DNA of 64,000 bases, taken from the NCBI GenBank assembly GCA_002049455.2, contig KV919132.1, positions 1 through 64,000 on the forward strand, read 5' to 3'. A model generated the notes under the pieces. The model did no database searches and was not told the DNA's origin. It saw only the letters and a program-made list of their open reading frames with translations. The DNA comes from Porphyra umbilicalis. Its lineage: Eukaryota > Rhodophyta > Bangiophyceae > Bangiales > Bangiaceae. Made by a program: the position numbers and the translations under genes. Every line of letters begins with the position of its first letter. Position 1 is the first letter of the stretch. Below, in pieces: positions 1 through 10,590 of the stretch.

Positions 1-858
1 GACCCGTTCCTAGGAGAGCCCGAATTTCCTTGTATACAGTTGTATACAAGGTTTTACAGGCCTCCATTTCTTGCACAAACGGCGGTTCTTCGTGCACGAT
101 TCTTGTATGAGAGTTGCACAGAGTCAGTGTCTGTGCAAGAATTATGTACCAAGCCTGGCAGCAGTCGTGCAAGAATCGTGCACGTTGTGGTGCAGAATTT
201 CTGCATCTCGCTGCACAACCGTCATTCCAGTTCTACAAGCGGGAAGCTGGGCCGGAGTCTGGGCGCCGTGTGGCAAAGATCAGGGTTATAGGGGCAACGT
301 CTGCCCACACCGACAATGCCACAGCCTCTTGTCGTTCCCCACCCGTCATGAGCTCAGTCGCAGCACAGGACACTGAAGACATTGCAACAGAAGCCAAATG
401 ACCGTTTCCCACTGGAGCTACTGGAGCAGGGTACCTCTGATGTGCTCCTGGTAGCCGGGGAGATGGCTTTGGATAGTTTCCTAGCTTCCGCATCCCCATG
501 TTGACGTCCTCACGGCCTCCGGGACATTAGTAGATTTCACCCTTCTTTCGGAAGTCTGGTTGTTCTTGGGGAGCGGGGGGGGTGAGGTGCGGAGGGGTAC
601 AGGAGTGATAAGCAACCGAAGATCAGTCTTTGGAGTGCGTAATGAGGTTGAGCATGTTGCCGGTGGAGCCGCGCCAGAGGGAAAACAAGTGTCGCTCAGT
701 GGTGCAAGAATCATGCACAAGGTGCAAGAAGTCTGCACAAAGATGGATCCGTTTCCAGAATTTCCGTACTTGCTTGTGCAAGCACGCTTGCACGAACTCA
801 GGGTGCGAGGTACAAGAATTTTGCATGCAAGAAACACGTTTGTGGACGCCCTGTGCGC
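1..858. other. non-coding accessory sequence with TGCA-centred repeats
   Basis: No convincing gene. The stretch holds two clusters (about 60-230 and 700-840) of short related words such as TGCAAGAA, TGCACAA and CGTGCA in both orientations, often pairing as imperfect inverted repeats. Base composition is more balanced than in the gene core. Confidence 0.4.
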
Positions 859-1473
859 ATGAAGAAGAGGCCAGGTCTCGTTTTTTACGCACTCATAGAC
901 ACCTCCTCTGCGGTACAAAAGGCGTGGAAAAGGGATCTGGGCGACGTCTTCGCTCTGGAAGAGTCAGAATCGACGATTGCAGGATTCCTGCACGCCTCTG
1001 TGCAAGCCATTTACAAGGGAATGCAGATCTTCCAGGCATGTGGTTTAAGCCGCACTGTGCAGGCGTTCCGCAAGAGGGGAGAGGCGATAAAAACCGACGA
1101 AGCGTCGAAAATTAACGGCGCCAGCGAGCCGCCTTGCATCCGAGAGTTTGATCTTGTGAGCATCTGCGAGGCTTATGTTGCGCGGAGCGTCGCCACGAAA
1201 GGTGTCCTTTCGGCGGTGGGTGGGGCGTCGAGCGCGGCAGGCAGCGGCCGCGGTCCTCCTCAGACCAACGTGCTGCTCCGGGGTGCGTTTGACCCGACGT
1301 GGTATCTGGCCAGCGCCAAGATTGCGTATCGTATGGAGCGGTTTAGGCAGAGCATTGGTAGGTGCTACTTGGAGTTTTGTGGGTGCTACTTCAGGGCGTG
1401 TTGGGTGTGTTTCTACTCTCTTAAAGACGCTTGTAGGCTACTTTGTCCGTCCGCGACCACCCCGGATTGCTGA
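859..1473 (+). CDS. hypothetical protein, possible spliced fragment
   Basis: Open frame of 204 codons starting at the first ATG after a GTG in the same frame. I do not recognise the family. The first ~165 residues look protein-like, with charged and hydrophobic residues mixed and a segment near the end of that part reading FDPTWYLASAKIAYRMERF. The last ~35 residues become Cys-rich and repetitive. This coincides with a possible short intron: a GTAGGT-like donor near 1352 and a CAG acceptor near 1394. The frame lies between two repeat zones, so it may be an exon of a transposon gene or a chance frame. No membrane segment or signal peptide is obvious. Confidence 0.25.
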   Translation: MKKRPGLVFYALIDTSSAVQKAWKRDLGDVFALEESESTIAGFLHASVQAIYKGMQIFQACGLSRTVQAFRKRGEAIKTDEASKINGASEPPCIREFDLVSICEAYVARSVATKGVLSAVGGASSAAGSGRGPPQTNVLLRGAFDPTWYLASAKIAYRMERFRQSIGRCYLEFCGCYFRACWVCFYSLKDACRLLCPSATTPDC

Positions 1474-2187
1474 TCGTTCAACAGTGTCAGTTTTCACACC
1501 CGATTCCAGCCACTGGGCCAGTGTTCACAGGCACTAGAGTAATTCATGACACGGCATGCACATGAAGTGTGCGGGTCGGTCGGAATTTCAGCCCCCATGA
1601 CAGAATTATTTCGTCCAAAAGTAGTCTCAGCGGTGGTCGTCGTTGGTGGGTGGGGTGGGGGGCATGGGTCGGGTGGGGTGCCGTGATCGCGGCGGGGTCG
1701 GGTGGGTGCGGGTAGGGTGGGGGGGGTGTGGGGTGGGAGGGGTGTGGGGTGGGAGGGGTGTGGGGTGGGAGGGGTGTGGGGTGGGAGGGGTGTGGGGTCG
1801 GGGGTGTGTGGGGTGGGGGGTGCGTTGGGTGGGGGGTGTGTGGGGTGGGGGGGTGTGGGGTGGAGGGGGTGTGGGGTGGGGGGGTGTGGGGTGAGGTGGG
1901 GGGGGGGTGGGGTGGGGGGGTGGGTGGGGGGTGGGTTGGGGGGGGTGGGGGGTGTGGGGGGCGTAGGAGGCGGCGCGGGGTGGGTTGGGGTGGTGTGCGT
2001 GTGCGTAGGGTGGGGCTGGTAGGGTGTGCAGTGTGTAAGAGGCGAGGCGAGGCGGGTTCGGATGGCGTGGATGTGGGTAGGGTCCGGTGGTTGGAGTGTA
2101 TGGGGTGGGGCATGTGCGGTTGTTACAGTGGGGTGAGCTGTGCTTGGACGTACAGGTGGGCTGGGCTGGGATGAACCGGGAAGAGTA
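1474..2187. other. gene-free stretch dominated by a G-rich array
   Basis: No gene supported. The G-rich minisatellite listed separately fills 1690-2010. Frames through it encode only Gly/Val or Pro/His/Thr repeats and are discounted. Confidence 0.4.
1690..2010 (+). repeat. G-rich minisatellite, 16-bp unit
   Basis: Tandem copies of GGGTGTGGGGTGGGAG. The A of the unit recurs at 1738, 1754, 1770 and 1786, an exact 16-base period. The array then decays into irregular GGGGTG/GGGGGTG sequence up to about 2010. Nearly all the G is on the + strand, so there are many runs of four or more G within short spacing, which is the pattern expected of stacked G-quadruplexes. Confidence 0.85.
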
Positions 2188-2586
2188 TTGCTGATCCCCG
2201 AATTTTGTCCTGGTGGACAGAGACTGACTTGCGGACCGACTCTCTCCACCAATCAGATGCGCCCCTGGGACTGACTTGGTGCTCCTGATTTCTTACATGT
2301 GCCCATGCAGCCTGGAAATCAACATCAGCTCCTCCTCTCATCTGCACTTCTGGCGAGGAGACAGTAGAAATTCTCAAGATCTCGCGTGGGCAGCTTGCTC
2401 AATGCCAAGAAAAGCGGATCAAGCGGCAACAAACAGTGAGTTCTGCTCGATGCAAGGTCCTGGCACAGAATGCGGGCTTTCTATTGGCTTCGATGCCTTC
2501 TTACTGTCGTTTTAAACCAATAGAGTGCTCTTATTCAGAGTCAGTCTCGGTCTCTGTCCCCCAGGACAAAATTCGGAGATCAGCAA
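2188..2586. mobile_element. TA-flanked terminal-inverted-repeat element (MITE-like)
   Basis: The left end begins TTGCTGATCCCCGAATTTTG at 2188. The right end, read on the - strand from 2586, begins TTGCTGATCTCCGAATTTTG. The ends match over 32 bases with two differences, then again after a 6-base insertion on the right. A TA dinucleotide sits immediately outside each end (2186-2187 and 2587-2588), the target duplication typical of Tc1/mariner-type transposition. The ~320-bp interior has no convincing coding frame. I infer a non-autonomous element; its source transposase is not in the window. Confidence 0.7.
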
Positions 2587-2588
2587 TA

Positions 2589-4400
2589 CACCAGGGTGCT
2601 GTGTCGGTATTGGCATGATGAAGGCGCAGTACAGGAGTGTTATGAAGAGTGTTCGCATGAAAAGACACGCGCGCGTCCTGTCGTCATGGTGACACCTGCC
2701 ATGTTACTGAATAGTGTCCGGTCTTATAATTCAAAGTGCCCTCCAGGCGCTAGCCGACCACCGGGCACTAGTAGTGTTTAAGGGCGTGTTTAGGGCGTGC
2801 CTTAACGTGTCACGGCCGCACGCCCTTCAAAAAGGGGCGTGTTGCAAGACCCTACCCGGGTGCTCGAAATCTTCCGGCTCTAAAATGTATTCGTTAACAA
2901 CCAGTGCGGCGACACCACACAGCGTTTTGTCCCCGATTCCTTAAAACTGAGAACTGCGAGATTCGAACACGCCCACCGATGGTTCGCAGAACAGTCGCAC
3001 ATCGATCATGCGATCAAATGATGCCCACTTTTTGTTGATCTCGGAGACAGAGCCCGCAGTGGAGTTCAGAAGTGCTCGAATACCATCTGCACCGATATTC
3101 AGTGGGAATTATCCTCACACCAGCACCTGCAGATTTGGCAATTGTCCGGCGAAGTTGCTGCCCCATGCTCATGAAGGATCATTCCGATTCGCTGGTTCTA
3201 ATCGTTCTGCGTATCGTGCTGAGAACTGTCCTGAAGTGGGAGTAAGATCATCCTGAGGATCGTGCTCAGAACTATCCTGGCGTCGGAGTACAATCATCCT
3301 GGGGATCGTCGTCATAGATTGAGTGAACGAGTGCGCAAGATTGATCTAGATTCCTGCCTCAAGGACTCGATAGTAGATGATAGCCTAGACAAATTCGAGT
3401 GACGTCGTGAGGAGGGTCTGCCGAAACCGATCAGAGAGCAAGACCTGCCCATGGGGCGTCGCTCCTGGGCCACAAAGCGTGTGCAGAGGGAACCTTAATG
3501 TTACTTGGTAGTCGTGCGACCGACACGCTGTTTCCCGGCGCAGAGGGGATGGGAACTGGGTAAACATGCGTCGGCTCGCACATCGAGAATACCGTGAAGT
3601 CCCGGACGCACCCAGTCCCGATTTATCAATGATTGGGTCTCCTTCACGCGCAGTAAATTCGTTCTCAGCTCAGTGGCAATCTCGTCCCCTTTCGTCCTAA
3701 CACAGCACGTCCCGAACTCGCAATCCCCCGGTTCAATACGGTTCAGAAGCACTCGCACCAGATTCTCAAGCGCATGAGTGATGTGTCAGATTGCAAGTTG
3801 GGCATTGCTCTGAACGAAGAGAATGTGCACAGGTTTGTGTTCACACTGTTGATGAAATAGGCAGACATTTTGTTTGCGGAAGAGGCAGTCAGACTATCAG
3901 TTGAACAAGTCCTCACATTTTGTTCGAATGACAGTCCCCGAGATGATCTGTGGGTCAGGATGACACTGCTTCTGGAACGATCCCAGAGTCAGTCCCGAAG
4001 ATGATCCGTTGAACGAGTCCAGAACTGTAGTGATGAACTGCCGAATCACAGAGGTCACTCGAGAATCAGGCAATCTGAAATGTAGGATTTTCGCTGATCC
4101 ACGGAACTTTTGTGCACATGGTCCTCCGAATCATGCTGAGGCCATCTCACAGGAGCTTTGCATGGCTATCTCAAAACATTCTTTCGCGTCTACTCGTTAT
4201 AGATTTACAAGCCGGCAAATTTAGAACTATCCCGGCGATGAAATACCGACCCGCAGTGCAGGGTGTCGACAACCGTCGAATTCACACACTACAGTACGTA
4301 GGGGTTGCTCCAGAGAGAGAGCCGCAGATGCCAAGCAGATTGGAGTACGGCCGCCACCCGCCCGGCCTGGACTGGGTGTAGGCGACTGGAGAAGAACCAG
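2589..4400. other. gene-free, AT-balanced stretch
   Basis: No frame here looks like a protein. The main structure is the 46-bp duplication listed separately and related GATCATCC/GATCGTG words spread over about 3000-4050, which look like a decayed repeat. Confidence 0.35.
3215..3306. repeat. 46-bp tandem duplication
   Basis: Two adjacent 46-base copies (3215-3260 and 3261-3306), both beginning CGTGCT and both containing the words GGAGTA and ATCATCCT. They differ at a handful of positions, and a further partial copy begins at 3307. Confidence 0.75.
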
Positions 4401-5435
4401 TCAGTGCAAAAAGGGACTATCAAAGCAAAGATGTAATTCTCTGCCAGGGTCCGCTCCGACGTGTTGGACAGTTCGAAGATGGCGGCCCGGCTGATTCCAG
4501 CCGCGTTGGCCGCCGTCGCGCCGCCCTTGTTGAGAGAGTACGACGAGCAACCCGCCACAAGGGAATTTCCAGGCGCCCACGGGTGGCGGCGGTGGCGGGA
4601 GGGAGCGCGGCGCTGCACCCACCGCTCCAACAATGATCACCGCCGCCACAGCCATCAGCGCCAGCACCAACCTTGGGTCGCCTCGGTCGGCTCCCGCGAC
4701 GGCGGCCGCCGACGCACCTGCAGGTTGGCTAAGCGGGCGACGGGGGGTGGCGGCGGACGGCGGCGCGTGGCGGCGCGTGGCGGCGCGTGGCGGCGCGTGC
4801 GCGGCGGTCGACGTTGCGGTGGCCGCGGGCGGCTCCGCGAGTGCGGGCGGGCGACTCGGGCGCCCCCGCCACGGGCGGAGCGCCGTCCCCGCCGCAGCGG
4901 TACGCCAGTGGTAGGCGGCCAGAGAGCCCACATTGGTGCGCTGCGGCGGGGTTTAAATAGGGGTGTGGGGGGGGGGTGGGAAAAAGGGCGTGCAAAGGAC
5001 CGAGCCAGGCGCCACCGCCGCCCCGCCGGGCGACGGGGAGCGCCTTCAAAGCCACATCGGGCGACGCGGGGGAGGGCGGTCGGTCCCGGCCGCGCCGGCA
5101 CGACCGAACGTTTGCGTGGTGCTCGTCATCGCCGACCGGTTCCATTCGTTGGGAAACACGTACTGTCCCGTGTGTGCTGTCGCCCTTCCTCCACAGTTAC
5201 ATATGCCACGTCCATCCGCGCCCGCGCCGGACGTACGCGCCGCACGGCAGCCAGCAGGAGACTACCGCCCGCCCACCCCAAGAGCAAACGCAGGGTACCG
5301 CACGAGCAGACGCGCGCGGTCGGCCGCGGAGAGCGCCGGGCGCCGACGCTGCCGCGGTGCAGGCGTGCGACCGGCTGCGTCGTCGACGGTGGGCCGGTTC
5401 GCCCCGCCACAGCCGTCCGCGTGGCCGCTCGGCCC
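4401..5435. other. GC-rich stretch, no assigned gene
   Basis: Several long frames overlap on both strands. On the - strand a frame through about 4610-4690 encodes a hydrophobic stretch (RLVLALMAVAAVIIVGAVGA), followed in a shifted frame (about 4290-4580) by a protein-like segment with NTSERTLAENY. This could be the remnant of a small membrane-anchored protein, but no family is recognisable and no single frame joins the parts. A GGCGCGTGGC tandem motif occurs near 4760-4800. Confidence 0.2.
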
Positions 5436-6566
5436 CTACCGAAGATCTGGGGGCGCGCCGCCCGCACCGCCCGCGGGGGACACGGGCTGACTGGCCAGCG
5501 GGGCCGCAGATGGCGCAAAGGGCGCGCCCACTCCCACCACCAACCGCACTCGCCCCGAAGGCCCCGCCGCAGGGGCAGCACTGGACAGGAAGAACGACTG
5601 CCCGCCATACGCCCCACTCGTGTCCCACCTCCCCGGGCCACCCACCAGCGTCTTCCCCCTGGCTCCCTCGTCGGGTTGACCCGTCGCACCGGCGGCGGCG
5701 GAGGCGCCCGCCCGCCGCGCGCCCCGCGACGCGGTCGCCGTCGCACCCGACGGCGGCGCACTCTTGGGCGCCCGGCAGCGCCCGCAGGTGCGCTTGCGGA
5801 TGTGGTTGCGGTCGTGCCCGCAGGCGCCGCAGGTATAGTAGACGCGCTGCTCGCGAGGGACAAGGTCGCGGCCGACCACCCGGCGGCTGCGCTTGAAACG
5901 GGGCGGCTGCGAGGGGGAGCCACCCGCCTCGTCGGTGAGGGGGGGGGGGCGTGACGGGGAACTAATTCCCGCGGCGGCGGCCGCGGCGGCGGCGGCCACG
6001 GCGGAGTCTTGAGTCGCCCCGCCGTCGGCAGACGCCTCGCGCTTCTTGGTCGTGACGCCGGCTTGGGCGGCCGACGCTGGCGGTGGGGAAGCGTCGCGGG
6101 GCTCGGCGGCTGCAAAAGACGGATCGGCGGTGTCGGTGGTCACTGCCGACAGTGGCGACGGCACGTGCCGATCCATGGCAAGGGCCACGCCGCTCTCGCC
6201 GTGCGAGCGCACAGCCCCCTCCGCGGCTGTGACCGGTTGAGGCGGCTGCGGCAGCGCCACAGGCTGGTGCTCGGCGCTTGCCTTGCCACCCGTGCCGCAC
6301 GAGCCCATATCATCCCCCGCCGCCGCCGTTGGGGGCACCTCCCCCTCATTGGCCCCACTGCCCTCGACGACAATCAGCCTGTCAATCTTGGCGACGGCAT
6401 CGTGCGACACCTTGGTGCCGTTGCTCGGCAGGTCGCGGATGAGGCAGCAGCGGGACCGGTCTCCCTTGGCCAGCGGGCACGTTTGGGCCATGTACATGAC
6501 TAGGGCGACATCGGGGGAGAAGGATGGGTCGGGCATGGACACGGACGGCGTTGCGGGTTTGGCCAT
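5436..6566 (-). CDS. putative zinc-knuckle protein (hypothetical)
   Basis: 376 codons, starting at the ATG complementary to 6564-6566; an in-frame ATG at 6830 would add 88 Arg/Pro-rich residues that look non-coding. Residues 1-70 are a mixed hydrophobic/charged segment. Residues 71-230 are a low-complexity Ala/Pro/Ser/Thr linker with an Ala run near 189-199. A basic patch (RFKRSRRVVGRD) precedes a Cys/His cluster with C246, C249, H251, H255, C261 and C264, spaced C-x2-C-x5-H-x5-C-x2-C. The remainder is Gly/Ala-rich. The cluster resembles the small zinc knuckles in nucleic-acid-binding and transposon proteins, so I infer nucleic-acid binding. It shares this architecture (long disordered linker, Arg-rich patch, Cys/His cluster) with the protein at 62777, but I see no direct sequence relation. 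Confidence 0.5.
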   Translation of the reverse strand: MAKPATPSVSMPDPSFSPDVALVMYMAQTCPLAKGDRSRCCLIRDLPSNGTKVSHDAVAKIDRLIVVEGSGANEGEVPPTAAAGDDMGSCGTGGKASAEHQPVALPQPPQPVTAAEGAVRSHGESGVALAMDRHVPSPLSAVTTDTADPSFAAAEPRDASPPPASAAQAGVTTKKREASADGGATQDSAVAAAAAAAAAGISSPSRPPPLTDEAGGSPSQPPRFKRSRRVVGRDLVPREQRVYYTCGACGHDRNHIRKRTCGRCRAPKSAPPSGATATASRGARRAGASAAAGATGQPDEGARGKTLVGGPGRWDTSGAYGGQSFFLSSAAPAAGPSGRVRLVVGVGAPFAPSAAPLASQPVSPAGGAGGAPPDLR

Positions 6567-7023
6567 TCGGCAGAGAGGGGACCGTGGGCAGCGTCCGAAA
6601 AGGCAAGCTCCCCGTGAACGCCCGCGTGGCGGGAGATGGCGCAGAGAGACTGGGATCGACCACGGCCAATACAGGGGTGTGGAGGGGAGAAAACACCAAC
6701 GGCGAAGCGGGGCACACTGCTGACGCAGAAAAGGACGGTCGCTGCCGGAAAGGATGATCCCAGTCGGCTTGATGGTCACCCTCTGGACAAGAAGCGTGTT
6801 GCTGCTGCGCGCACCCTCCCCCCCATGCAATCAAGCCGCGACGCAGGTCGGCTCTGCTCCAAATCCAGGCGCCCCCCCCCCGGGCACAAATGAGCGCGAG
6901 ACCGAGGCAGACAGGGCCGGACACTGGTGCGTCGACCAAGCGCGGATGCCCCGATCGACCGTGCAACGAGCGCGGGCGGCCGCGTCCGTCCTGGACTGGT
7001 GGGCCCGACGGGCCCGTCGGCGT

Positions 7024-7061
7024 GACTCAGCGAGGCGTGGCGCGCCACGCCTCGCTGAGTC
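7024..7061. repeat. 38-bp perfect palindrome
   Basis: Begins GACTCAGCGAGGCGTGGCG; the second half is its exact reverse complement, with no loop. It would form a cruciform or a fully paired RNA hairpin of 19 base pairs. Confidence 0.9.
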
Positions 7062-7432
7062 TCCAGCAGACGGCTGCAGCTGTAGGCCAAGCACCTGCCA
7101 GCAGGGATGTCCAACTGGTTTATCGTAAATGTTTAAAATGGGTTTACATTGGATAAAAATCGGACATCACTTGTGAACTAGTTTTGGATGGAAAAGATTG
7201 GTCGAACCGGTTACTTCAATCACGAGAGCGTTGCTGTCATATTACCAGACTTGCCGGTGTTCCTTGGGTTTGTGTGCGGGACACGACCCAACTTGATGAC
7301 CGGTGCACGACCTGAACCGACGACTTGTGTATTCGTCTCTCACACATACAGTAGCACACGAGTCGTGTTACTAAAATACACACAGCACACGAGTAGTGTA
7401 ACCAGAGGTATATCCAGAGGTATAACCACAAC

Positions 7433-7512
7433 GCACACAAGTTGTGCAACCACACCGCACACAAGTCGTGCAACCACACCGCACACATGTCGTGCAACGA
7501 CACCGCACACGC
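7433..7512. repeat. 24-bp tandem array
   Basis: The word GCACACAAG (with variants) recurs at 7433, 7457, 7481 and 7505, giving three 24-base units that each contain GTGCAACCACACC or a close variant. Each unit also holds a small inverted repeat (CACAAG..TTGTG-like). Confidence 0.75.
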
Positions 7513-8273
7513 CCGCACAGGAAAGGGACGGCCCCACGTGACACACAACCATGCGGGAAGAGTGAAGGTGCATGCACGCAGCAGCCTCAAGTCCGTCTGA
7601 GAAAGAAAAGTAACGACGAGGACCATTGCACACGCCAAAAACACAGCATGCATAAAGAAGCAGAAGAGAATGGAACTCCGCGCAGAAGAGACAGATGCTC
7701 GTGTCAGACGCGCAGCACACAGACAACATCGTACATAATGGCAGTTCGACTGTCGTCCAGATTATCACATCCAGACACATCACTATCAGATACACACCAG
7801 CTCCTCCCTGTGTATCATACCATGTCGGTCGACATGACTACAAGAGAAGATGTCACTACCCAAGGCGGTACAGTAGACGGATGCCTGGCACAAGTCCAAG
7901 GCCAGCGTGGGTGTAGCACATGGCACCAAGGCGCCAACCGACGACAGAGCGTTTGGCGGGGGGGGCAAGGAGGGAGGAAGAACTGCAACGGGCTGGTAAG
8001 ATGTGGCACTGAGAGCGACAGAGACAACGGATCATGACAGGGGGGGGGGAGGAGTGTAGTGCGGGGGTCGGCGGGGACTGGGAGAGCGGATCGTCCTCGC
8101 CCGGGATGAGCCGCAGCCCTCCAGTCTCGTGTGTGGTTGGCGCTCTGCTGTGGCCCATCATCAACTAATTTGATAACTGGTTATTGGCCACCAAAAACAT
8201 CGGATGAACTGGTTCGGCCGCTCGAACCAATTGGGCATCCTACCTGCCAGCTGGCCTGCAGGTTCCGCGGACC

Positions 8274-8305
8274 CGCCTGTCCAGCACAGCTGTGCTGGAC
8301 AGGCG
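8274..8305. repeat. 32-bp perfect palindrome
   Basis: Begins CGCCTGTCCAGCACAG and is self-complementary without a loop. Immediately downstream lies another short stem (GCGACCTGCAAGTCGC-like). Confidence 0.9.
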
Positions 8306-8420
8306 CGACCTGCAAGTCGCGTTCCTCACCAAGATTGGTCAGGCGGAGAGATTCTCGACGGCTCGTCGACCAATCGTCATGCACCGCTACGAATTGCGAG
8401 GGTGAGCCCCGCGTAGTCGG

Positions 8421-8451
8421 CCAGGCAGGAAACATCATGTTTCCTGCCTGG
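8421..8451. repeat. 14-bp stem hairpin
   Basis: Left arm CCAGGCAGGAAACA, three-base loop TCA, right arm the exact complement. After one mismatch the pairing continues as GTCG/CGAC outside the stem. Confidence 0.85.
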
Positions 8452-8703
8452 ACGACGCTCGGATCCATCGATGAGGATCCTCGATGGCACCCGATGGGGC
8501 CTTGAGAACCCCATCGACGCATGGTTTCGGTGGATCTTCGATGGAACCCCGATTACTGTACGCCGAGGAAGCCCGCTCAGAAGCTCCATTCTCATGATTC
8601 GCTGCTTATAACGGTTGTCGGAAGAGACTTGTCCAATAGTGTGAGTGTTCTACAAATGAGTTGAACACAATAACTATTTGATCAGAATTATTATGTTTTT
8701 CAT

Positions 8704-9990
8704 TTAATGTCTGTCGAGCGTCATTGTAATTAGTCCGACACAGGGCATTCCCCAACAGCACGCCAGCACCCGACCCCTGCTCGCCCTCTCGCTACAGCTG
8801 CCGGCGCCCCGCCACGGGGCGGAACAGCTCCCCCGGCCGCGCTGTTGCCGTGGTCCGCGACCACCCCCACGCGCTTCCTCGCCCCAGCTACGCCAGCAGC
8901 GGGTCGCCAGGCGATACGGCGGCGCGGTCGGGCCGCTGCCGTCGCTACGCCACGGCGTAGCGGCCATGCGGCCGCATGGCCCCCCGTTTGCGGAAACGGT
9001 CCGCCCGTCGAGGGACCCCCGCCCGACCGGTACGCTCCCCACGCCGACGGCCTGCGACCCCGTCGCCGACGGCGACAGCAAAAGACGAGGGCCGGCACGG
9101 CTGTCGACGAGGGGGCGGACGCACCACCGCTGCCGCCCGCCGGACCAGACAGGTGCCACAAACGGCAGCGCGTAAACACTACAACGCCCCCACCCCCCCT
9201 CCTCTCCACAGCCAGCGTGCGGCGGTAGTGGCGCCACGCCGCCGCCCGGCGGGGGTTCCACCTCGACCGCGCGACCGCTGCGCGGATCACCCGCACGTCG
9301 GACGGGAGAACGGACTCGCGGGCGCGTGCCCACGTCAATGAAGCGGCGGTCGGCGACGGCATGTATCGACGGGGAGGGGGTGGGGTATCCCGCCGCCTCA
9401 CACGCCCGGGGGGGAAGGGGAAGCTCCTCCCGCCCGAGTCCTCCGCCGCCACCGACGGGGGCGGCGGCGGCCGCTCGGGTGGCGACGGTCTGGGTGGGGG
9501 GGGACACGGAGCCTCGGGTGCGGGGCACCTCCTTAGCATGCCCGCTCGGCAGGGCCAAAGACGCGCAAGCAGAGAAGGGACTGCCCGCCACAGGGGAGAA
9601 CCGCTCTTTGCTGGCGGCAAACTCCTCGCGAGCGATTCTTAGACACATAAGTCACGACGGTTCGCACTTGAGGCCTCGCTCGTTACATTACAGTGTGTAA
9701 ATCAAAGATCTTGAGCTGGTAAGCTCGCCGTGCATGCCGCACCCTGCTGCTCACATTCCCTGGGAATTTCAGTTCTAGTGCCCGCCACAGTAAGCAGCAT
9801 GCCTGTCGTTGCAAAGGGGTCAGTAGCTGGACCAATCATTCGCGAAAGGGCCCGTGCGCAATGCTAGCTGTAACGGCGGTCAAGACTCGTGGCGCGAACG
9901 GTGAGGAAGTAACGGACGTGTTGTTGGGTTCTTGTCAGCGGTGGTTCTGCATCGTGCGATCGATCCAGCCTCGGATCAGCCCAAAAACGC
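8704..9990. other. GC island without an assignable gene
   Basis: Between about 8750 and 9620 the sequence is as GC-rich as the coding core and is flanked by AT-richer DNA. Two overlapping - strand frames (ending near 8704 and 8730) are open for about 300 codons each. Neither shows a domain I recognise and both are compositionally biased, so I do not call a gene. 9650-9990 holds nothing I can name. Confidence 0.25.
8943..8981. repeat. two adjacent palindromes
   Basis: CGCTACGCCACGGCGTAGCG (8943-8962) is a 9-bp stem with a two-base centre. GGCCATGCGGCCGCATGGCC (8962-8981) is a perfect 20-bp palindrome. They share one base. Confidence 0.9.
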
Positions 9991-10045
9991 CCATTAAATG
10001 CCGGTTTCGATGGTCCATGCAGCCCGATGCATACTCGATGTGATT

Positions 10046-10173
10046 TCCTGCCAGGCCGACGATCATGGTCGGCCTGGCCAGGCAGTTCCTGCCAGGCCGA
10101 CGATCCTCGTCGGATCATCGTCGGCCTGGCCAGGCAGTTCCTGTCAGGCCGACGATCCTCGTCGGCCTGGCCA
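10046..10173. repeat. array of three related hairpins
   Basis: Three consecutive units begin TTCCTGCCAGGCCGACGATC or TTCCTGTCAGGCCGACGATC, near 10046, 10086 and 10138. Each folds back on a GTCGGCCTGGCC arm. The middle unit is longer because its loop carries a second GTCGGATCATCGTCGG-type inverted segment. The stems are alike while the loops differ. Confidence 0.8.
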
Positions 10174-10398
10174 CCTCTACGGGCCTCCCGCTTCGCACAC
10201 TCGTGTGCCCCTCAGAGCGCGCTGGCCCGCGCCGCAGGTCGGACCCGACCCGCTACACGCCGGCCACCCCCTCACTGGCAACCCTTCTCTGCCTACGGAG
10301 CGCCGCCCTTTCTCATCGCTGCATCGTTGGGTGCTCGGCGCGGCGGTCCAACCGTCGCCCACAAGCCACACCGCTTCGTCCAACACGAGTCGGTCGTC

Positions 10399-10590
10399 AT
10401 GTGCCGCAGGGAAAAAACCCGGTACACAAGGTGCGGTCATTGCTATACCTACACGAGGACCTGTTGCCCGCTGCCAGACTTCACGAAGCCCGGCTGCAAG
10501 GACCCCGTCACCCTCGAAGAAACCGTGCACGATGACGAAGACTTGTGCGTCGGCTGTGCCATTGACAACCTTATTGCCGGCACCAAGTAG
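10399..10590 (+). CDS. small cysteine-rich protein (hypothetical)
   Basis: 63 codons from ATG 10399. Cysteines fall at residues 2, 12, 15, 22, 23, 33, 50 and 53, including two C-x2-C pairs (C12/C15 and C50/C53) and a CC pair. This is enough for one or two zinc sites, but no H/C spacing matches a RING or zinc-ribbon family I can name. The C-terminal half is acidic (ETVHDDEDLC). The frame is open upstream to about 10027 but that part overlaps the hairpin array and looks non-coding, so I prefer the ATG at 10399. Codon choice and residue mix look more natural than in neighbouring frames. Function unknown; it could be an exon of a larger gene. Confidence 0.45.
   Translation: MCRREKTRYTRCGHCYTYTRTCCPLPDFTKPGCKDPVTLEETVHDDEDLCVGCAIDNLIAGTK

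Larger units (their letters stand above)
6567..8703. other. gene-free stretch rich in hairpins and short arrays
   Basis: No frame is convincingly coding. The region contains the 38-bp palindrome at 7024, a 24-bp tandem array at 7433, and a dense group of hairpins between 8274 and 8550 (listed separately). Further imperfect stems there include GATGGGG/CCCCATC around 8494-8516. The last ~130 bases are AT-rich. Confidence 0.4.

Noticed and set aside
7433..7512. Possible CRISPR array
   Set aside because: Units are contiguous 24-mers without unique spacers of constant length, and the genome is eukaryotic. The same holds for the arrays at 37507, 55140, 61151 and 61483.
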